A stretch of 64,000 bases of DNA from Planctomycetota bacterium (GTDB lineage Bacteria > Planctomycetota > B15-G4): positions 62,001 to 126,000 of the forward strand of contig JAQWOM010000028.1 of the NCBI GenBank assembly GCA_029245865.1, given 5' to 3'. A model generated the notes under the pieces. That model ran no database searches. It saw nothing but the letters and a program-made list of their open reading frames with translations, and was not told the origin of the DNA. A program made the translations under genes and the position numbers. Of the stretch, positions 17,527 to 27,578 are shown piece after piece (the first letter of the stretch is position 1; every line of letters begins with the position of its first letter).

Positions 17527-18651
17527 TTAGGTCCCAGAAGCTCGTCGCAACACAAGCACACGCCCTGAATACCCGCACGCAACGAGAAAGGTCGAGGAAC
17601 CAAGAGCTCCGATATAGCCCGCCGTCACGTGATGCAACTTATCAGTGTCTTCGAAAATCTCTGTCGCATCCCAGAGATCGCCTTCCTGATGAAGCACGGT
17701 GATGGTCTTCCCATAACCTGCTGTGACAGCCTCCAGCCCCGGCTGAGTCGGATCAAGATTGGCCAAGACAGCGCCGCGCAGCTTCTCCGATTCTTTGTAG
17801 ATCTCATCACGCGCCCCGTCGACGTAAAGATCCAGCACGCCATCGTCTCGCGCCACCAGCAAGCGACCTTCTCCGTCAGTTGCCAACCTCGCATTCCCAG
17901 CCGGCACCTGATCGATGATTTCCGTCTCATAGCCATTCGGACCCGATCGGACCAGCGCCAGGCTTCCATCTGCACAAGCCAGCGCCACGCCATCCTGGTA
18001 AGCGACAGCATTCTTGGCAGCTCCTGGCAGCTCACCCGCAGGGATCTCTACCCAGCCATCCTCTGCAAGGTCCATCACGACGGCCTGGCCAGAAAACCCG
18101 GCCAAAAGAACTTCTGCTCCTGGCGTGTTGTCTAGCTCTGCCACGCATGCCGCATGCAACAACGCGGGCGAACGATAAATATCTCGCATGACCCACTCGC
18201 CCTCTTCCAGAAAGAGAACGTGCGCCATGCCAGGGCCCCCATCGTCTTCCGTCCCCTCTGCAATACCGACCACAACGATCTCGAGGCCGGGGCGATTGGC
18301 ATCGATGTCTCCGAGCACGCACTGCACCATCTCTCCCGGAGCCTGCCCGATGATCTCATCCGTCCAGGCGCCATCCTTGAACGCCACGAGGTAGACCGCG
18401 CCACTCTCACCCACAGCAACGATTTCATTGCCAGGCACGTCAGGATCCACATCTCCGATTGCACAGCCGCCGAGCTTTTCCCCGACATCTGCCGCAATCT
18501 GCAAAGACCAGTCGCCGTGGTTGATCCATTCCATGCTGTCGGCGAGCTCTTGTCGTTCGCTCTCCTCTCCCTCCTGATTTCCGCACGCAAAAAAGGCGCT
18601 CGCGCAAAGCGCAATGAGGAGCATCTTGAGGGAGAACCGAATGAAGGGCAT
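17527..18651 (-). CDS. Beta-propeller lipoprotein (FG-GAP/VCBS-like repeats)
   Basis: A 374-residue protein with a signal peptide and lipobox (SAFFAC, Cys about 23), then an acidic linker. The rest is a series of about 50-residue repeats carrying IGDVDPDVPGNEIVAVG, LGDIDANRPGLEIVVVG, VAELDNTPGAEVLLAG and LANLDPTQPGLEAVTAG, the acidic calcium-loop pattern of FG-GAP/VCBS seven-bladed propellers. It should be an envelope-anchored binding protein. It is followed upstream by tRNA-Ile and has no linked enzyme. Ligand unknown. Confidence 0.85.
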   Translation of the reverse strand: MPFIRFSLKMLLIALCASAFFACGNQEGEESERQELADSMEWINHGDWSLQIAADVGEKLGGCAIGDVDPDVPGNEIVAVGESGAVYLVAFKDGAWTDEIIGQAPGEMVQCVLGDIDANRPGLEIVVVGIAEGTEDDGGPGMAHVLFLEEGEWVMRDIYRSPALLHAACVAELDNTPGAEVLLAGFSGQAVVMDLAEDGWVEIPAGELPGAAKNAVAYQDGVALACADGSLALVRSGPNGYETEIIDQVPAGNARLATDGEGRLLVARDDGVLDLYVDGARDEIYKESEKLRGAVLANLDPTQPGLEAVTAGYGKTITVLHQEGDLWDATEIFEDTDKLHHVTAGYIGALGSSTFLVACGYSGRVLVLRRASGT

Positions 18652-18676
18652 CTTTCTCTCCAGAGCCTTGTGTCCA

Positions 18677-18753
18677 TGGTGGGCCCTCGGGGGCTCGAAC
18701 CCCGGACCGACGGATTATGAGTCCGCTGCTCTAACCAGCTGAGCTAAGGGCCC
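18677..18753 (-). tRNA. tRNA-Ile with CAU anticodon (lysidine-modified type)
   Basis: A complete 77-nucleotide cloverleaf. The acceptor stem GGGCCCT pairs with AGGGCCC, with discriminator A and an encoded CCA. The anticodon loop reads CTCATAA, giving anticodon CAU. The D-arm contains AGCTGGTTAGA and the T-arm has GGTTCGAG. The GACTCATAATC context is that of tRNA-Ile2, in which C34 is changed to lysidine by TilS so it reads AUA, rather than of initiator or elongator tRNA-Met. Confidence 0.93.
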
Positions 18754-18809
18754 TCGCAGCGCGGATCCTGCTGAACCCTGGAGAGCCCCGTCAAGGTGCG
18801 AGGCCAGAA

Positions 18810-21437
18810 TCAGGGCTCACACAAGGTTCCCGTCAAGCCATTGCTGAACACCCAGCCCTGCGCCTGGCCGGGATCTCGCAAAGCCGCCTGCAAGTAGATG
18901 GTCAGATCATGGAGCACCGGGTCGTTGGGCACATTCAGCTGCTTATGCACTTCGCCGAGGGCATCCGTGCCGATGCCGAACAGGATCCAGTTGGCGGGGT
19001 CGACCAGAATTGTGCCTCCAAACACCGGGCCACTGACCGCCCCGATGCCCACAATCAGAAACCCGGTCGTCAACGGCAATCCACCGCTCACGTCAAACGT
19101 TTGCAGTTGCGCCAGAGTCGTCGGCGAAGCCGTGTCGAGCGCCAGCGTATTCGTGCCTCCCAACCCGACGCCGTACACCTCATAACTGCAACCGTCGTCA
19201 AGGCTGTAGTCCCAGATGCCGCGGCCATAGGTTCCAAATCGAATGACGTTCAAGCCCGGGACTTCCTCGGCACTCCAGTACGTGGTGATGGGAGCAACGT
19301 TGCCGGCGGCATCCATCCACTGAGGGTCAGAGGCGCCGCGCCGGAAGACCGATGTCTGCGTGCCACACATCACCGTTGAACCATCCGGTGATTCCGCAAG
19401 GCAGTACACAAGTGTGTCAGGGAGTCCCTGACCCCATGCCTGAAAACTTTGCCCCCCGTTGGTGCTCTTCCAAACCGCCGGACTTCCGTAACCGCTCCCA
19501 CCCACGTACACCGTGTCAACATCAACGTGACTTGGTTGAATAGCCGTCCCATACAGCCAGACTTCGGAAGGTCCGGTGGTCGCCGATTGATTCCACGTCA
19601 CGCCCTTGTCGTTGGACCAGAAAAGCCGGCCATGGTTCGTCGCCGCGTAAGCTCGGTTGCTGTCTAACGGCGAAAAGGCAATGCCGGTCATGTACTCACC
19701 GGAGCTCCCATCGAAAGCAAAGTTAGACCACTGGGTCGGATTCCAGACATTCCCAGTCGGCGCCTTTTCATAGCGGTAGAGTCGCTTCGCACAGAAGAAG
19801 AAGGCCTTGTTCGCGTCCGGATCTGCCTGGATGTAGGGCAACCATGGATAGCTCTCGTTAGGTGGGAAGTCTTCGGTGTAAAGCAATTCACCGTTCTCAT
19901 TCTTCGAGATGAGAACGAACCCGGGATACACCGAATACACCCACCGATGACTCCCGTCTCCCGACGTCAAGTGCGCGTAATCGCCACTGATCAGCTGGTC
20001 GAACTCGTACAACGTGCCGCCAACAGGCGAGTCGTGTGCTGACTGGTACCCCTGATCCTGTGCGCCGGCATGAATGTGGTCAGTGTTCAGGTTCGACGTG
20101 TGCGTCGTGTAGTACTGGCTGACACGCAGACCATCAAGCGAAAGGTTGGACACGCTGGCAAGTCCGTCGGTCGACTCGTAAAGACCGCCGTCCGTGCAGA
20201 TATACCAGGTCTCTCCGCCGCCCGGATCTGGCACCACATCGATGCCCGGAATATCCGCGTGCAGCTTGGTGGCCTCCTGGCCGTAGTACTCCCACCAGGG
20301 GTTCACGATGTCGAAAGTGTTTCCACCATCCGTTGAGCGATGCACCTCGACACCACCCCACGCCACGAGATCAGGATTCACACTCGAGGCATTGAGTGTG
20401 CCCCAGTAGTCGGTGACCACGACCATCTCTGTCCATGTGACCCCGGCGTCATCAGAACGGTAGAGCCTTTCGGTCCCACTGACATTCATCACCACCCAAA
20501 GGCGGGGTGCACCCGCCTCACTGCCAGAAATCTCGCCTTCGCTCCCCACGGCTGGAAGCGTTCCGACCAACGCCCAGGAATCACCGTTGTTCGCGCTGCT
20601 CCACACATTGCTGTTGCGCAAGAGGTAAAGAGAGCCGCCTCCGGTGCGTGGCGCCCAGAGATCACCTTCCCAATCCACCAATCCGATGGATTGCTGAAAA
20701 GAGGCACCTCGGTCCATCGAGCGATAGAGCCGATTGTTGTACTGCGAGCCACTCCAAAAGCGCACCAGCAGGAAGATGCTGTGCGAACCATCTGAGGTCA
20801 CCAGAAGTCGGCGCACGCTGTTGATCTCATCTGGCAATCCCGAAGGCTCGATCCAGGTCTGCCCATCATCGGTGCTTCGGTGGATAAGGCCTCCGTCCGT
20901 CGCACGCACCATGACGTCCGGGTCGCCTCCATTGGCGCCTGGAACCACGGCAAGCCAATGCGCACCCCCGTCCAGATTGTCGCCCAACGGAGTCCAATCC
21001 TGTCCGGCGAGAGTTCCACGCCACACACCGCCACGCGATGAACCGCCATACAGCATGCTGCCGTCAGACGAACGCGCTGCCACATGCATGCGGCCAGCTA
21101 AATTCTTGCTTCCGCGCTCAACCCATGGCGTGGCCGTGCTCGCCGCGATCATGCCAGCCATTTCATTGCGCTTCACGCGCTGTGCCGCGGCGTTGGCCGC
21201 TTCGGCTGCTTTCCAGTCAAAGCCAGGGGGAGCGCGATGTCGTTCGCGGTGATAGCCCTTTCGCTCCTGTTTGTAGTCGCTCAGGTCCTGGACAACGCGC
21301 GTGGGATCGACAGGCCGCATGTGATGGAAGGGGACTGGTGTCGTCCCTTCCTCGGGAAGCGGCCTCGCCGGCGGTGCAACACATGCCCCTGCGAGAACGA
21401 GAAAAGCCAGGTAAGCGTGGAATCTAGACACGTTCAT
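18810..21437 (-). CDS. Large BNR/sortilin-like beta-propeller lipoprotein
   Basis: An 875-residue surface protein. The N-terminus has a signal peptide with lipobox (LAGAC, Cys about 19). Residues 110-700 contain many BNR/Asp-box repeats (HRSTDDGQTW, YRSMDRGASF, YRSDDAGVTW, HRSTDGGNTF, WSNDKGVTW, WKSTNGGQSF), as in VPS10/sortilin-type and exo-glycosidase propellers. A separate C-terminal module of about 125 residues starts near YGVGLGGTNTLALD and ends SNGLTGTL. Asp-box propellers often bind or cut polysaccharides, but no catalytic set is evident. It stands alone behind tRNA-Ile. Confidence 0.85.
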   Translation of the reverse strand: MNVSRFHAYLAFLVLAGACVAPPARPLPEEGTTPVPFHHMRPVDPTRVVQDLSDYKQERKGYHRERHRAPPGFDWKAAEAANAAAQRVKRNEMAGMIAASTATPWVERGSKNLAGRMHVAARSSDGSMLYGGSSRGGVWRGTLAGQDWTPLGDNLDGGAHWLAVVPGANGGDPDVMVRATDGGLIHRSTDDGQTWIEPSGLPDEINSVRRLLVTSDGSHSIFLLVRFWSGSQYNNRLYRSMDRGASFQQSIGLVDWEGDLWAPRTGGGSLYLLRNSNVWSSANNGDSWALVGTLPAVGSEGEISGSEAGAPRLWVVMNVSGTERLYRSDDAGVTWTEMVVVTDYWGTLNASSVNPDLVAWGGVEVHRSTDGGNTFDIVNPWWEYYGQEATKLHADIPGIDVVPDPGGGETWYICTDGGLYESTDGLASVSNLSLDGLRVSQYYTTHTSNLNTDHIHAGAQDQGYQSAHDSPVGGTLYEFDQLISGDYAHLTSGDGSHRWVYSVYPGFVLISKNENGELLYTEDFPPNESYPWLPYIQADPDANKAFFFCAKRLYRYEKAPTGNVWNPTQWSNFAFDGSSGEYMTGIAFSPLDSNRAYAATNHGRLFWSNDKGVTWNQSATTGPSEVWLYGTAIQPSHVDVDTVYVGGSGYGSPAVWKSTNGGQSFQAWGQGLPDTLVYCLAESPDGSTVMCGTQTSVFRRGASDPQWMDAAGNVAPITTYWSAEEVPGLNVIRFGTYGRGIWDYSLDDGCSYEVYGVGLGGTNTLALDTASPTTLAQLQTFDVSGGLPLTTGFLIVGIGAVSGPVFGGTILVDPANWILFGIGTDALGEVHKQLNVPNDPVLHDLTIYLQAALRDPGQAQGWVFSNGLTGTLCEP

Positions 21438-21541
21438 ATCGTGCGGGAACTCCGTCTCAAAGAGGGGCGCCCAGTGTATCAGCCGATTCGTGTGTCATGC
21501 GGGATGCCCGGCAACGAGTTCGAGAAAAGTCCTGAACAGCG

Positions 21542-22996
21542 TCAAGCCTTGGACAAGCCGTCCGTGTCATGCATTCCTTTTTCCCAGCCTCCCCGCACAA
21601 AGAGCACGGTCATACAGATGCCCTTCAGGGCTGCACTGATCACGACGGCATACCAGACACCGCGCAAGCCAAGGCCTGCCCCGAGTGCAAGCCCGAAGGC
21701 AATCGGCAAACGAAGAATGTTTCCTGGAATCGAAACGAGGGCTGCACGCACAGCTGAACCGGCTCCGATCATCGCGTCGCTGTAAACCATCTCCAACGCC
21801 TGGGGCACCTGACAAAACGCCATGATCGCAATATAGGTTGCAGCCTTTTCTCGAATCCCCACATCGTCGGTATAGAGACCTGCCAGGGATTCGGGGATCA
21901 AGAGGAAGACGGCCGTCGGCACGAGCATCACAGCTGATGTAAGAAGTGCCCCGACATGCCCTGCTCGACGCGCCCGCGGAAGATCTCCCGCCCCGACAGC
22001 ATGAGACGCAACCGTGCCTGTCGCGACACCAAAGCCGAGCACCACCATGAAGGAGATGCTTTCTACACCACGAAATCCGATCGCATAGGCCCCCAGTGCG
22101 TTTTGTCCAAAGCGTGCGATCAGCGTCGTGAGAATGGCTGCCACAAGGGCATAGAGAAATGTGGAGCTGCCTGAGGGCAAGCCCACGCGCAAGATCTCGG
22201 ACCGCATCGGCTTGTTCACCCGATAGGAATCGCGGCGGCCCAAGCTCAGCAGACGATCACGCCGCAGCAACAATCGAAATCCCACAAACGCAGAGAGCAA
22301 TCGCGAGATGCCTGTAGAGATCGCGGCACCAGCGACTCCGTATCCACCAACAGCGACAACATCATCCCCGACCAGCGAAGACAGCCACCCGAGTGACAAC
22401 TCGAATCCATCGAATCGCACGCCCTCCGCGGTCGCGACAATCTCGTGTGGCAAGACCATGAGCCAGTTGAGAGCGAGATTGGTAGACACCGCCATGAACT
22501 GCAACTTGAAGGGGGTCTTGGTGTCTCCCATGCCCTGGAAGCAGAACTCGATCAGTGGTGAAGCAAACAGGAAGGGAATGAAAATCAGCAAGCTGCGGAT
22601 GTAGGTCGTTCCCTCAACGACGGTCTGCCCTTCCCCTCCCATCCACTCCAGAATTGAGGGGATGAAGATCCATTCGAGGACACCCAGCGGTATCAGCACC
22701 AGAAGCGCCAGGCGCATCCCCTGGGCCAGCGCTGCCTGGCAACCGGCCAGATCCCCGGCGCCATAACGCCTTCCCACCAGAGATTGTGTTCCCCGCGCGA
22801 CGGTCAGAATAAAGCCGAAGTTCGCAATGCTGACGATCTGAAAGAGCCCCATGGCATTGGTCGCCTCGGGCCCCACCTGCTTCAGAAAATAGGCGTCATT
22901 GACGTGATAAAAGTTCGGCAGGAGGAAAGAGAGCACGGCTGGCCCTGCGAGGGCGCAAATGGCCATCACCAACGGCTGCTTGGTCGTGTCTCTCAT
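21542..22996 (-). CDS. MATE-family multidrug/Na+ or H+ antiporter
   Basis: Starting at ATG 22996 (MRDTTKQP) gives 484 residues. The longer open frame to 23083 would overlap the divergent flavoprotein gene and adds no conserved sequence. About 12 hydrophobic helices occur in two MATE halves. Family motifs include PLIEFCFQGMGDTKTPF in the middle, LPSGSSTFLYALVAAILT at the start of the second half, and GAGDLPRAR. It should export organic cations or drugs in exchange for Na+ or H+ across the inner membrane. No regulator is linked. Confidence 0.92.
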   Translation of the reverse strand: MRDTTKQPLVMAICALAGPAVLSFLLPNFYHVNDAYFLKQVGPEATNAMGLFQIVSIANFGFILTVARGTQSLVGRRYGAGDLAGCQAALAQGMRLALLVLIPLGVLEWIFIPSILEWMGGEGQTVVEGTTYIRSLLIFIPFLFASPLIEFCFQGMGDTKTPFKLQFMAVSTNLALNWLMVLPHEIVATAEGVRFDGFELSLGWLSSLVGDDVVAVGGYGVAGAAISTGISRLLSAFVGFRLLLRRDRLLSLGRRDSYRVNKPMRSEILRVGLPSGSSTFLYALVAAILTTLIARFGQNALGAYAIGFRGVESISFMVVLGFGVATGTVASHAVGAGDLPRARRAGHVGALLTSAVMLVPTAVFLLIPESLAGLYTDDVGIREKAATYIAIMAFCQVPQALEMVYSDAMIGAGSAVRAALVSIPGNILRLPIAFGLALGAGLGLRGVWYAVVISAALKGICMTVLFVRGGWEKGMHDTDGLSKA

Positions 22997-23073
22997 CGCG
23001 CGCGGATCAAAGTCCAAGGTCTCAGGGAAGGCGAGGATTGTAGACGTCCCGCCAGACCGGAAGAATGCCCAGC

Positions 23074-24435
23074 ATGACTGCACGCGTCTGTATCGCTGGA
23101 GGAGGCCCCACAGGCCTCATGATGGCTCGGCTTCTGGCCGAGGACGGTCATGACGTCAGCCTTTATGAGGCAGCAAGTGAGATCGGCGGCCTCTGCCGAA
23201 GCCGCGTGGTGGACGGCTACACCTTTGATCTGGCCGGTGGGCACATCATGTTCACCAAAGATCGGCGCGTCGCTGATTTTTGGACGAAGCTCTTTCACGA
23301 CGAACCCTGTGTTGTCACCGAACGGCAGACGCGGATCCTGCATGATGCAGACCATCTGGTCAGCTACCCCTTCGAAAATGCGCTGGGTGAACTCCCACTC
23401 GAACACAATCTCGAGTGCACTGAAGGTGTCATCCGCGCGCACCTCGCTCGTCAAGCGGGTGCCCCCGAACCTGCCGATTTTGAATCGTGGATCCGCTGGA
23501 AGATGGGTGACGGTGTCGCCGAGCACTTTATGAACCCTTACAACCGGAAGATCTGGAAGAGTGACCTGGCAAGCATGGGCACCGCCTGGATTGCAGGTCG
23601 CGTGCCCGACGCTCCCCTCGAAGATGTCTTGCAAGCATCCCTTGGAGCAACCACCGAAGGCTACACGCACCAGTCGCAGTTCCAGTACCCGTTAACTGGA
23701 GGCTTCAGTTCGATCCACCAACGAATTGCCGATCCGGTCTCCGATCGCATCCAACTCAATCACCGCGTCGAGCACATGGCCCAGCGCCCCGGTGGCGGCT
23801 GGATCGTCGATGGTGAGGAATTTGACCACGTCATCTCGACCATCCCGTTGCATGTACTTCCCGACGTTCTCGAGGGCATGGAACCCGGCGCTGCGGATGC
23901 GGCAAGAAAACTCCAATACCGGGGAGTCGCCGCCTTCCTATTCGGTGTCGAAGAGGAATTTGCACAACCTTGGAGTTGGGTCTACCTGCCCCACAAAGAG
24001 CAGGGCCCGACCAACCGAGTCACTTACCTCTCCAACTACAGCCCACGCAACGCCCCCACCGGCAAAGCATCAATCATGGCCGAGGTGACTTACGCGGGCA
24101 CCCCCCCCTCGCTGACCGATGCGGGTCGAAGAGAGGTCGCCAGCGGACTCCAAAACGCAGGCCTGCTTGACGTCGATCGCCTGACCATCACGGATGCCCA
24201 TGCGAACCCGGTCTCCTACATCCTCTATGACCGTGACTTTGAGTCCAAACGCGACACTGTCCTGGCATGTCTCGACGCCATGGAGGGTTTGCATACCCTC
24301 GGTCGCTTTGGCCGCTATGAGTACCACAACTCGGATCAGTGCCTCGCTCGCGCCATGGACCTACACGCTCAACTTCTTCCCGTTCTTGCGCAGGGTGGTG
24401 GCGTAGACAAAGGCCAGGGCGGGGACGATGCCTGA
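23074..24435 (+). CDS. UDP-galactopyranose-mutase-like FAD-dependent protein (paralogue 1)
   Basis: A 453-residue flavoprotein with a Rossmann FAD motif at the N-terminus (CIAGGGPTGLMMARLL), then IGGLCRSR, the UGM/protoporphyrinogen-oxidase pattern. FMNPYNRKIWK and the C-terminal GRFGRYEYHNSDQCLARAMD (FAD-binding helix) match UGM-like proteins. ATG 23074 is preferred because GGAAGA lies 9 bases upstream; ATG 23065 is possible. True UGM interconverts UDP-galactopyranose and furanose; these relatives act on other nucleotide sugars or unknown substrates. It overlaps the following glycosyltransferase gene by 8 bases. A paralogue occurs at 40188-41561. Confidence 0.85.
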   Translation: MTARVCIAGGGPTGLMMARLLAEDGHDVSLYEAASEIGGLCRSRVVDGYTFDLAGGHIMFTKDRRVADFWTKLFHDEPCVVTERQTRILHDADHLVSYPFENALGELPLEHNLECTEGVIRAHLARQAGAPEPADFESWIRWKMGDGVAEHFMNPYNRKIWKSDLASMGTAWIAGRVPDAPLEDVLQASLGATTEGYTHQSQFQYPLTGGFSSIHQRIADPVSDRIQLNHRVEHMAQRPGGGWIVDGEEFDHVISTIPLHVLPDVLEGMEPGAADAARKLQYRGVAAFLFGVEEEFAQPWSWVYLPHKEQGPTNRVTYLSNYSPRNAPTGKASIMAEVTYAGTPPSLTDAGRREVASGLQNAGLLDVDRLTITDAHANPVSYILYDRDFESKRDTVLACLDAMEGLHTLGRFGRYEYHNSDQCLARAMDLHAQLLPVLAQGGGVDKGQGGDDA

Positions 24436-25396
24436 GAAAGTCGAGCCGCCGACCGTTGCTCTCGCCATCCCAACCTTGAATGGCGGCGAGCTCTTCGGGC
24501 GAGTGCTGACAATGTGGGTTGCTCAATCCGGGGTCGGCGACCTTCAGATCATTTGCCCCGACTCCGGCAGTTCAGACCAGACGCGCGACAGTCTGCGGAA
24601 TGCCGGCGGAACAGTGATCGACATTCCGAAGGGCACCTTCAACCATGGGGCAACTCGTGACCTGGCCCTGCAAGCGACAGAATCAGAGTTCGTGATTCTC
24701 AGCGTGCAAGATGCACTTCCACTGAGCACCACAGTTGCGCAGGAGCTTGTCGCCCCGCTACTCGCCGACCCAGGCCTCAGCGCCACTTATGGACGCCAGG
24801 TCCCACGGGCCGGTTGCCATCCCGTTCTTCGCGAGCGCATTGACAGCTGGGCTGGCGGCAACAATCCCGTTGTCCAGGAACTCGGTGATCGCGAGTGGGA
24901 TGCGATGGACCCCTTCGAGCGACTCGCTCTCATCCGCTATGACCACGTGATTGCATGCATACGAAGGTCGGCGTGGGAACAATGCCCATTCGGTTCGATT
25001 GCCTTCGGAGAGGATGTCAACTGGGCTGCACACATCCTTCGCAACGGGGGGCGCATCGCCTTTGCGCCCGCTGCCGTCGTGGAACACAGCCATGACCGGA
25101 CAGCGTGGGACGAGGCTCGCCGAGTCTACTGCGACCATCGAAATCTAAGCCGCCTCGTGGGTTTGGTAACCGTGCCCGATCGGCGTCGCATCCCCTCAAA
25201 CACCCAGAACGCACGAGGGCACTATCGGCAGCTCATCGATGCTCAGCCAGACATCGATGCCACCACCCGGGCAAACTGGCATCGCTGGGCAGATCGCTTG
25301 GCGCTCTACGAGAACTGGGCCCAATACCTGGGTGCTCGGTGGTCACACCGGCTATTGTTCAGGCCTATCGATCGCTGGCTGCGGCGCCACATCTGA
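24428..25396 (+). CDS. Family 2 glycosyltransferase, rhamnosyltransferase-like
   Basis: A 322-residue GT-A-fold transferase. AIPTLNGG begins the nucleotide-binding domain, and DSGSSDQT is the DxSxD-type motif. KGTFNHGATRD is the FNHG signature that I associate with dTDP-rhamnosyltransferases (WbbL-like), and FGEDVNWA supplies the acidic base region. It is soluble and cytoplasmic. It overlaps the UGM-like gene, so the two probably build and transfer one sugar in a surface glycan. The acceptor is unknown. Confidence 0.88.
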   Translation: MPEKVEPPTVALAIPTLNGGELFGRVLTMWVAQSGVGDLQIICPDSGSSDQTRDSLRNAGGTVIDIPKGTFNHGATRDLALQATESEFVILSVQDALPLSTTVAQELVAPLLADPGLSATYGRQVPRAGCHPVLRERIDSWAGGNNPVVQELGDREWDAMDPFERLALIRYDHVIACIRRSAWEQCPFGSIAFGEDVNWAAHILRNGGRIAFAPAAVVEHSHDRTAWDEARRVYCDHRNLSRLVGLVTVPDRRRIPSNTQNARGHYRQLIDAQPDIDATTRANWHRWADRLALYENWAQYLGARWSHRLLFRPIDRWLRRHI

Positions 25397-25520
25397 GGCC
25401 CTTCTGCCGAAACTCCTTGCGTTGGACGAGGTTCATGACCGAGCGCTGCTCCAATTCGCGCCCCATCACAGTCTCTGCCTTGTCCAAATGGGCCACCTCC
25501 GGCCAAAATAACGAACAGTC

Positions 25521-27578
25521 ATGACTCCCCGAACTCTGGTCACCTTCACAGTCCTGCTCTCCTTCTTGCCGGGGGCATGCTCTGACGACGTTCATGTTGA
25601 ACCCGCCAGGCAAAGTCCGACAGCACAAAAAGGCGAAAAGCCGACTGCCGAGAACACCCCCGTCCCTCGCGCCAAAGGCCCTCGGACAGTGGTGCTCATC
25701 AGCCTCGACACACTGAGGCCCGACCGCCTCGGTCTTTACGGAAACACGGAGGGCCCGCTGACCGTCTCCCCGCGCCTTGATGCGCTGGCCGAGGATGCAG
25801 TGGTGTTTGATCAGTCCCTCGCGTCCTCGCCGTGGACGCTTCCCTCACACATGACCATGCTCACCGGTCTCGACCCCATTGCGCACGGCGTCAAGAACGC
25901 TCATCCCGACTTCGCAATTTCTCCCAAAGTCCCCATGTTGGCTCAGACTCTCAAGGAGAGCGGTTTCGCAACCGGCGCCTTTACCGACGGCGGTTACGTA
26001 AACAGCTCCTTTGGTTTTTCGTCCGGGTTTGATGTCTTCGAGGATGACCGAAGCACCGACAAGTCGGAACCCAACGGCTTTAGCCGGCTACTTCCCGACG
26101 CCATGGACTGGCTCAAAGATCGCCCTGCCGACGAAGACGTCTTCTTGTTTTTACATACGTTCGATACGCACGCCCCCTTCCAGGAAGGCGACGAAGAGGT
26201 CCTCAAGCGCTTCCGCGAGCGGCCAGCCCCCGACGGACCCAATGATTGGGGTCTCTCGATTCTGGGTTACATGCACCAGCAGTCACGTATGCGGCTCGAC
26301 GAGTACGTGCGCATTTCGCAACTACTCAATGACTATGACGCCGGGGTCTATGAGGTAGATCGAGGCGTAGGAGAAGTACTCGACACACTGAAGGCGATGG
26401 GGCGCTACGACGACGCTCTCATTCTGGTTACCTCAGATCATGGCGAGTCTTTCTTCGACCACAACCTGCACATTGGACACGGCATCGGGCTCAAAGATGA
26501 CGAATTACGCGTTCCTCTCATCATCAAGTACCCCGGTGGCATCGGGCGCGGGACCCGCCACGACGAACTCGTAGGCCTGATCGACATTCCCAAAACAGTG
26601 TTCGAAGTTGTGGATGTCGAAAGTCCAGAAACGACCCAGGGAGAAAGCCTGGTTGGACTCTCGCGAGGGATTCGCCGCAAAGTCGACTACCTCATCGGAG
26701 AATCACAAAACATTCGCGGTTTCTTCCTCGTGCAAAACGGGCACAAGTACATCACGCCCGTTGCCGTGAGTCCGATGTTGATTGCTCAACGCCACCTGGG
26801 TGTGTGGTCACCCGACAGCATCAAGCCCAACCCGAGCAGCACGGAATACACACTCGGCGAGGGGCCAGACAAAGCAACTCTTTCGTACGACACCGTCGGC
26901 GATCCCCTCGGGCTGCGTGACGTGCTCCCGGCTTCGGAAGAACTCTATGACCGCACGAAAGATCCCGGCGAGTTAGCCAACATCGCAGACGAAGACCCTG
27001 CATTGCTTGAGAAGATGCGGAACCTCTTTCAGAACCATTACGACACATCAGACGCGGTCGGCATGATCTTCTTCGATCCCAAGACAAGCGGTGATGTAGA
27101 CCCAGCTGATCTCCGCGTACTTGCGGCTCTCGGGTATCTCGACGCCGGCAACAAGAAGCAGCTCCGAGAAGTCCCACCAGCGATGCGGGATTGGGTGTTG
27201 AACTCCTGGGAAGCTCCTTCTACCGATCTTCTGAAAGAGGCCGACCAGCGCGTGCAACGTGTGCGTGCCCGAGCGGCAGGCAATCGCGAACTCACGGAAG
27301 CCGACCGAGACGCTTTGCAGAAGTCCGGGCGCCAGTATCTGCAGTGGTACGAGAAAAATCTTCACTTCCGAGCCCGCGTCGAGTGGCGCATCCTCGTGAT
27401 CTTGGACCTTGCCGAAGCCCACGGCTTCAAAATGAACACGGCCTCCTGGAGCAAGAACATTCCACGTGGCAACTGGACCAGGAAAACGCTGATTCCCGAG
27501 ACCTCTCCAGGTGCAGAAGCTGGCGAGTTCCAAAAAAAGCCCCCCGCAGAAAACGGAAAAGGCTCCGAACTCCGTTGA
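25521..27578 (+). CDS. Sulfatase/alkaline-phosphatase-fold lipoprotein with Thr in the nucleophile position
   Basis: A 685-residue exported protein: lipobox LPGAC (Cys 20), a disordered linker, then an alkaline-phosphatase/sulfatase fold from about residue 54. The metal-site Asp lies in VLISLDTLRPDRLG, and SDHGESFFDHN carries the Asp-His pair of the second half. The activation motif reads WTLPSH at 105-110: the formylglycine Cys/Ser of C-x-P-S-R is Thr 106. It is therefore unlikely to be a formylglycine-dependent sulfatase and may be a phospho-group transferase or phosphodiesterase. A long C-terminal helical region follows. The next gene starts inside the stop codon. Confidence 0.87.
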   Translation: MTPRTLVTFTVLLSFLPGACSDDVHVEPARQSPTAQKGEKPTAENTPVPRAKGPRTVVLISLDTLRPDRLGLYGNTEGPLTVSPRLDALAEDAVVFDQSLASSPWTLPSHMTMLTGLDPIAHGVKNAHPDFAISPKVPMLAQTLKESGFATGAFTDGGYVNSSFGFSSGFDVFEDDRSTDKSEPNGFSRLLPDAMDWLKDRPADEDVFLFLHTFDTHAPFQEGDEEVLKRFRERPAPDGPNDWGLSILGYMHQQSRMRLDEYVRISQLLNDYDAGVYEVDRGVGEVLDTLKAMGRYDDALILVTSDHGESFFDHNLHIGHGIGLKDDELRVPLIIKYPGGIGRGTRHDELVGLIDIPKTVFEVVDVESPETTQGESLVGLSRGIRRKVDYLIGESQNIRGFFLVQNGHKYITPVAVSPMLIAQRHLGVWSPDSIKPNPSSTEYTLGEGPDKATLSYDTVGDPLGLRDVLPASEELYDRTKDPGELANIADEDPALLEKMRNLFQNHYDTSDAVGMIFFDPKTSGDVDPADLRVLAALGYLDAGNKKQLREVPPAMRDWVLNSWEAPSTDLLKEADQRVQRVRARAAGNRELTEADRDALQKSGRQYLQWYEKNLHFRARVEWRILVILDLAEAHGFKMNTASWSKNIPRGNWTRKTLIPETSPGAEAGEFQKKPPAENGKGSELR

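Noticed and set aside
27191-27574. N-terminal extension of the SGNH-like gene inside the sulfatase-like gene
   Set aside because: It is out of frame with a conserved gene, and the translation is rich in Arg/Pro with no signal peptide. The TTG at 27575 places a signal peptide at the N-terminus.
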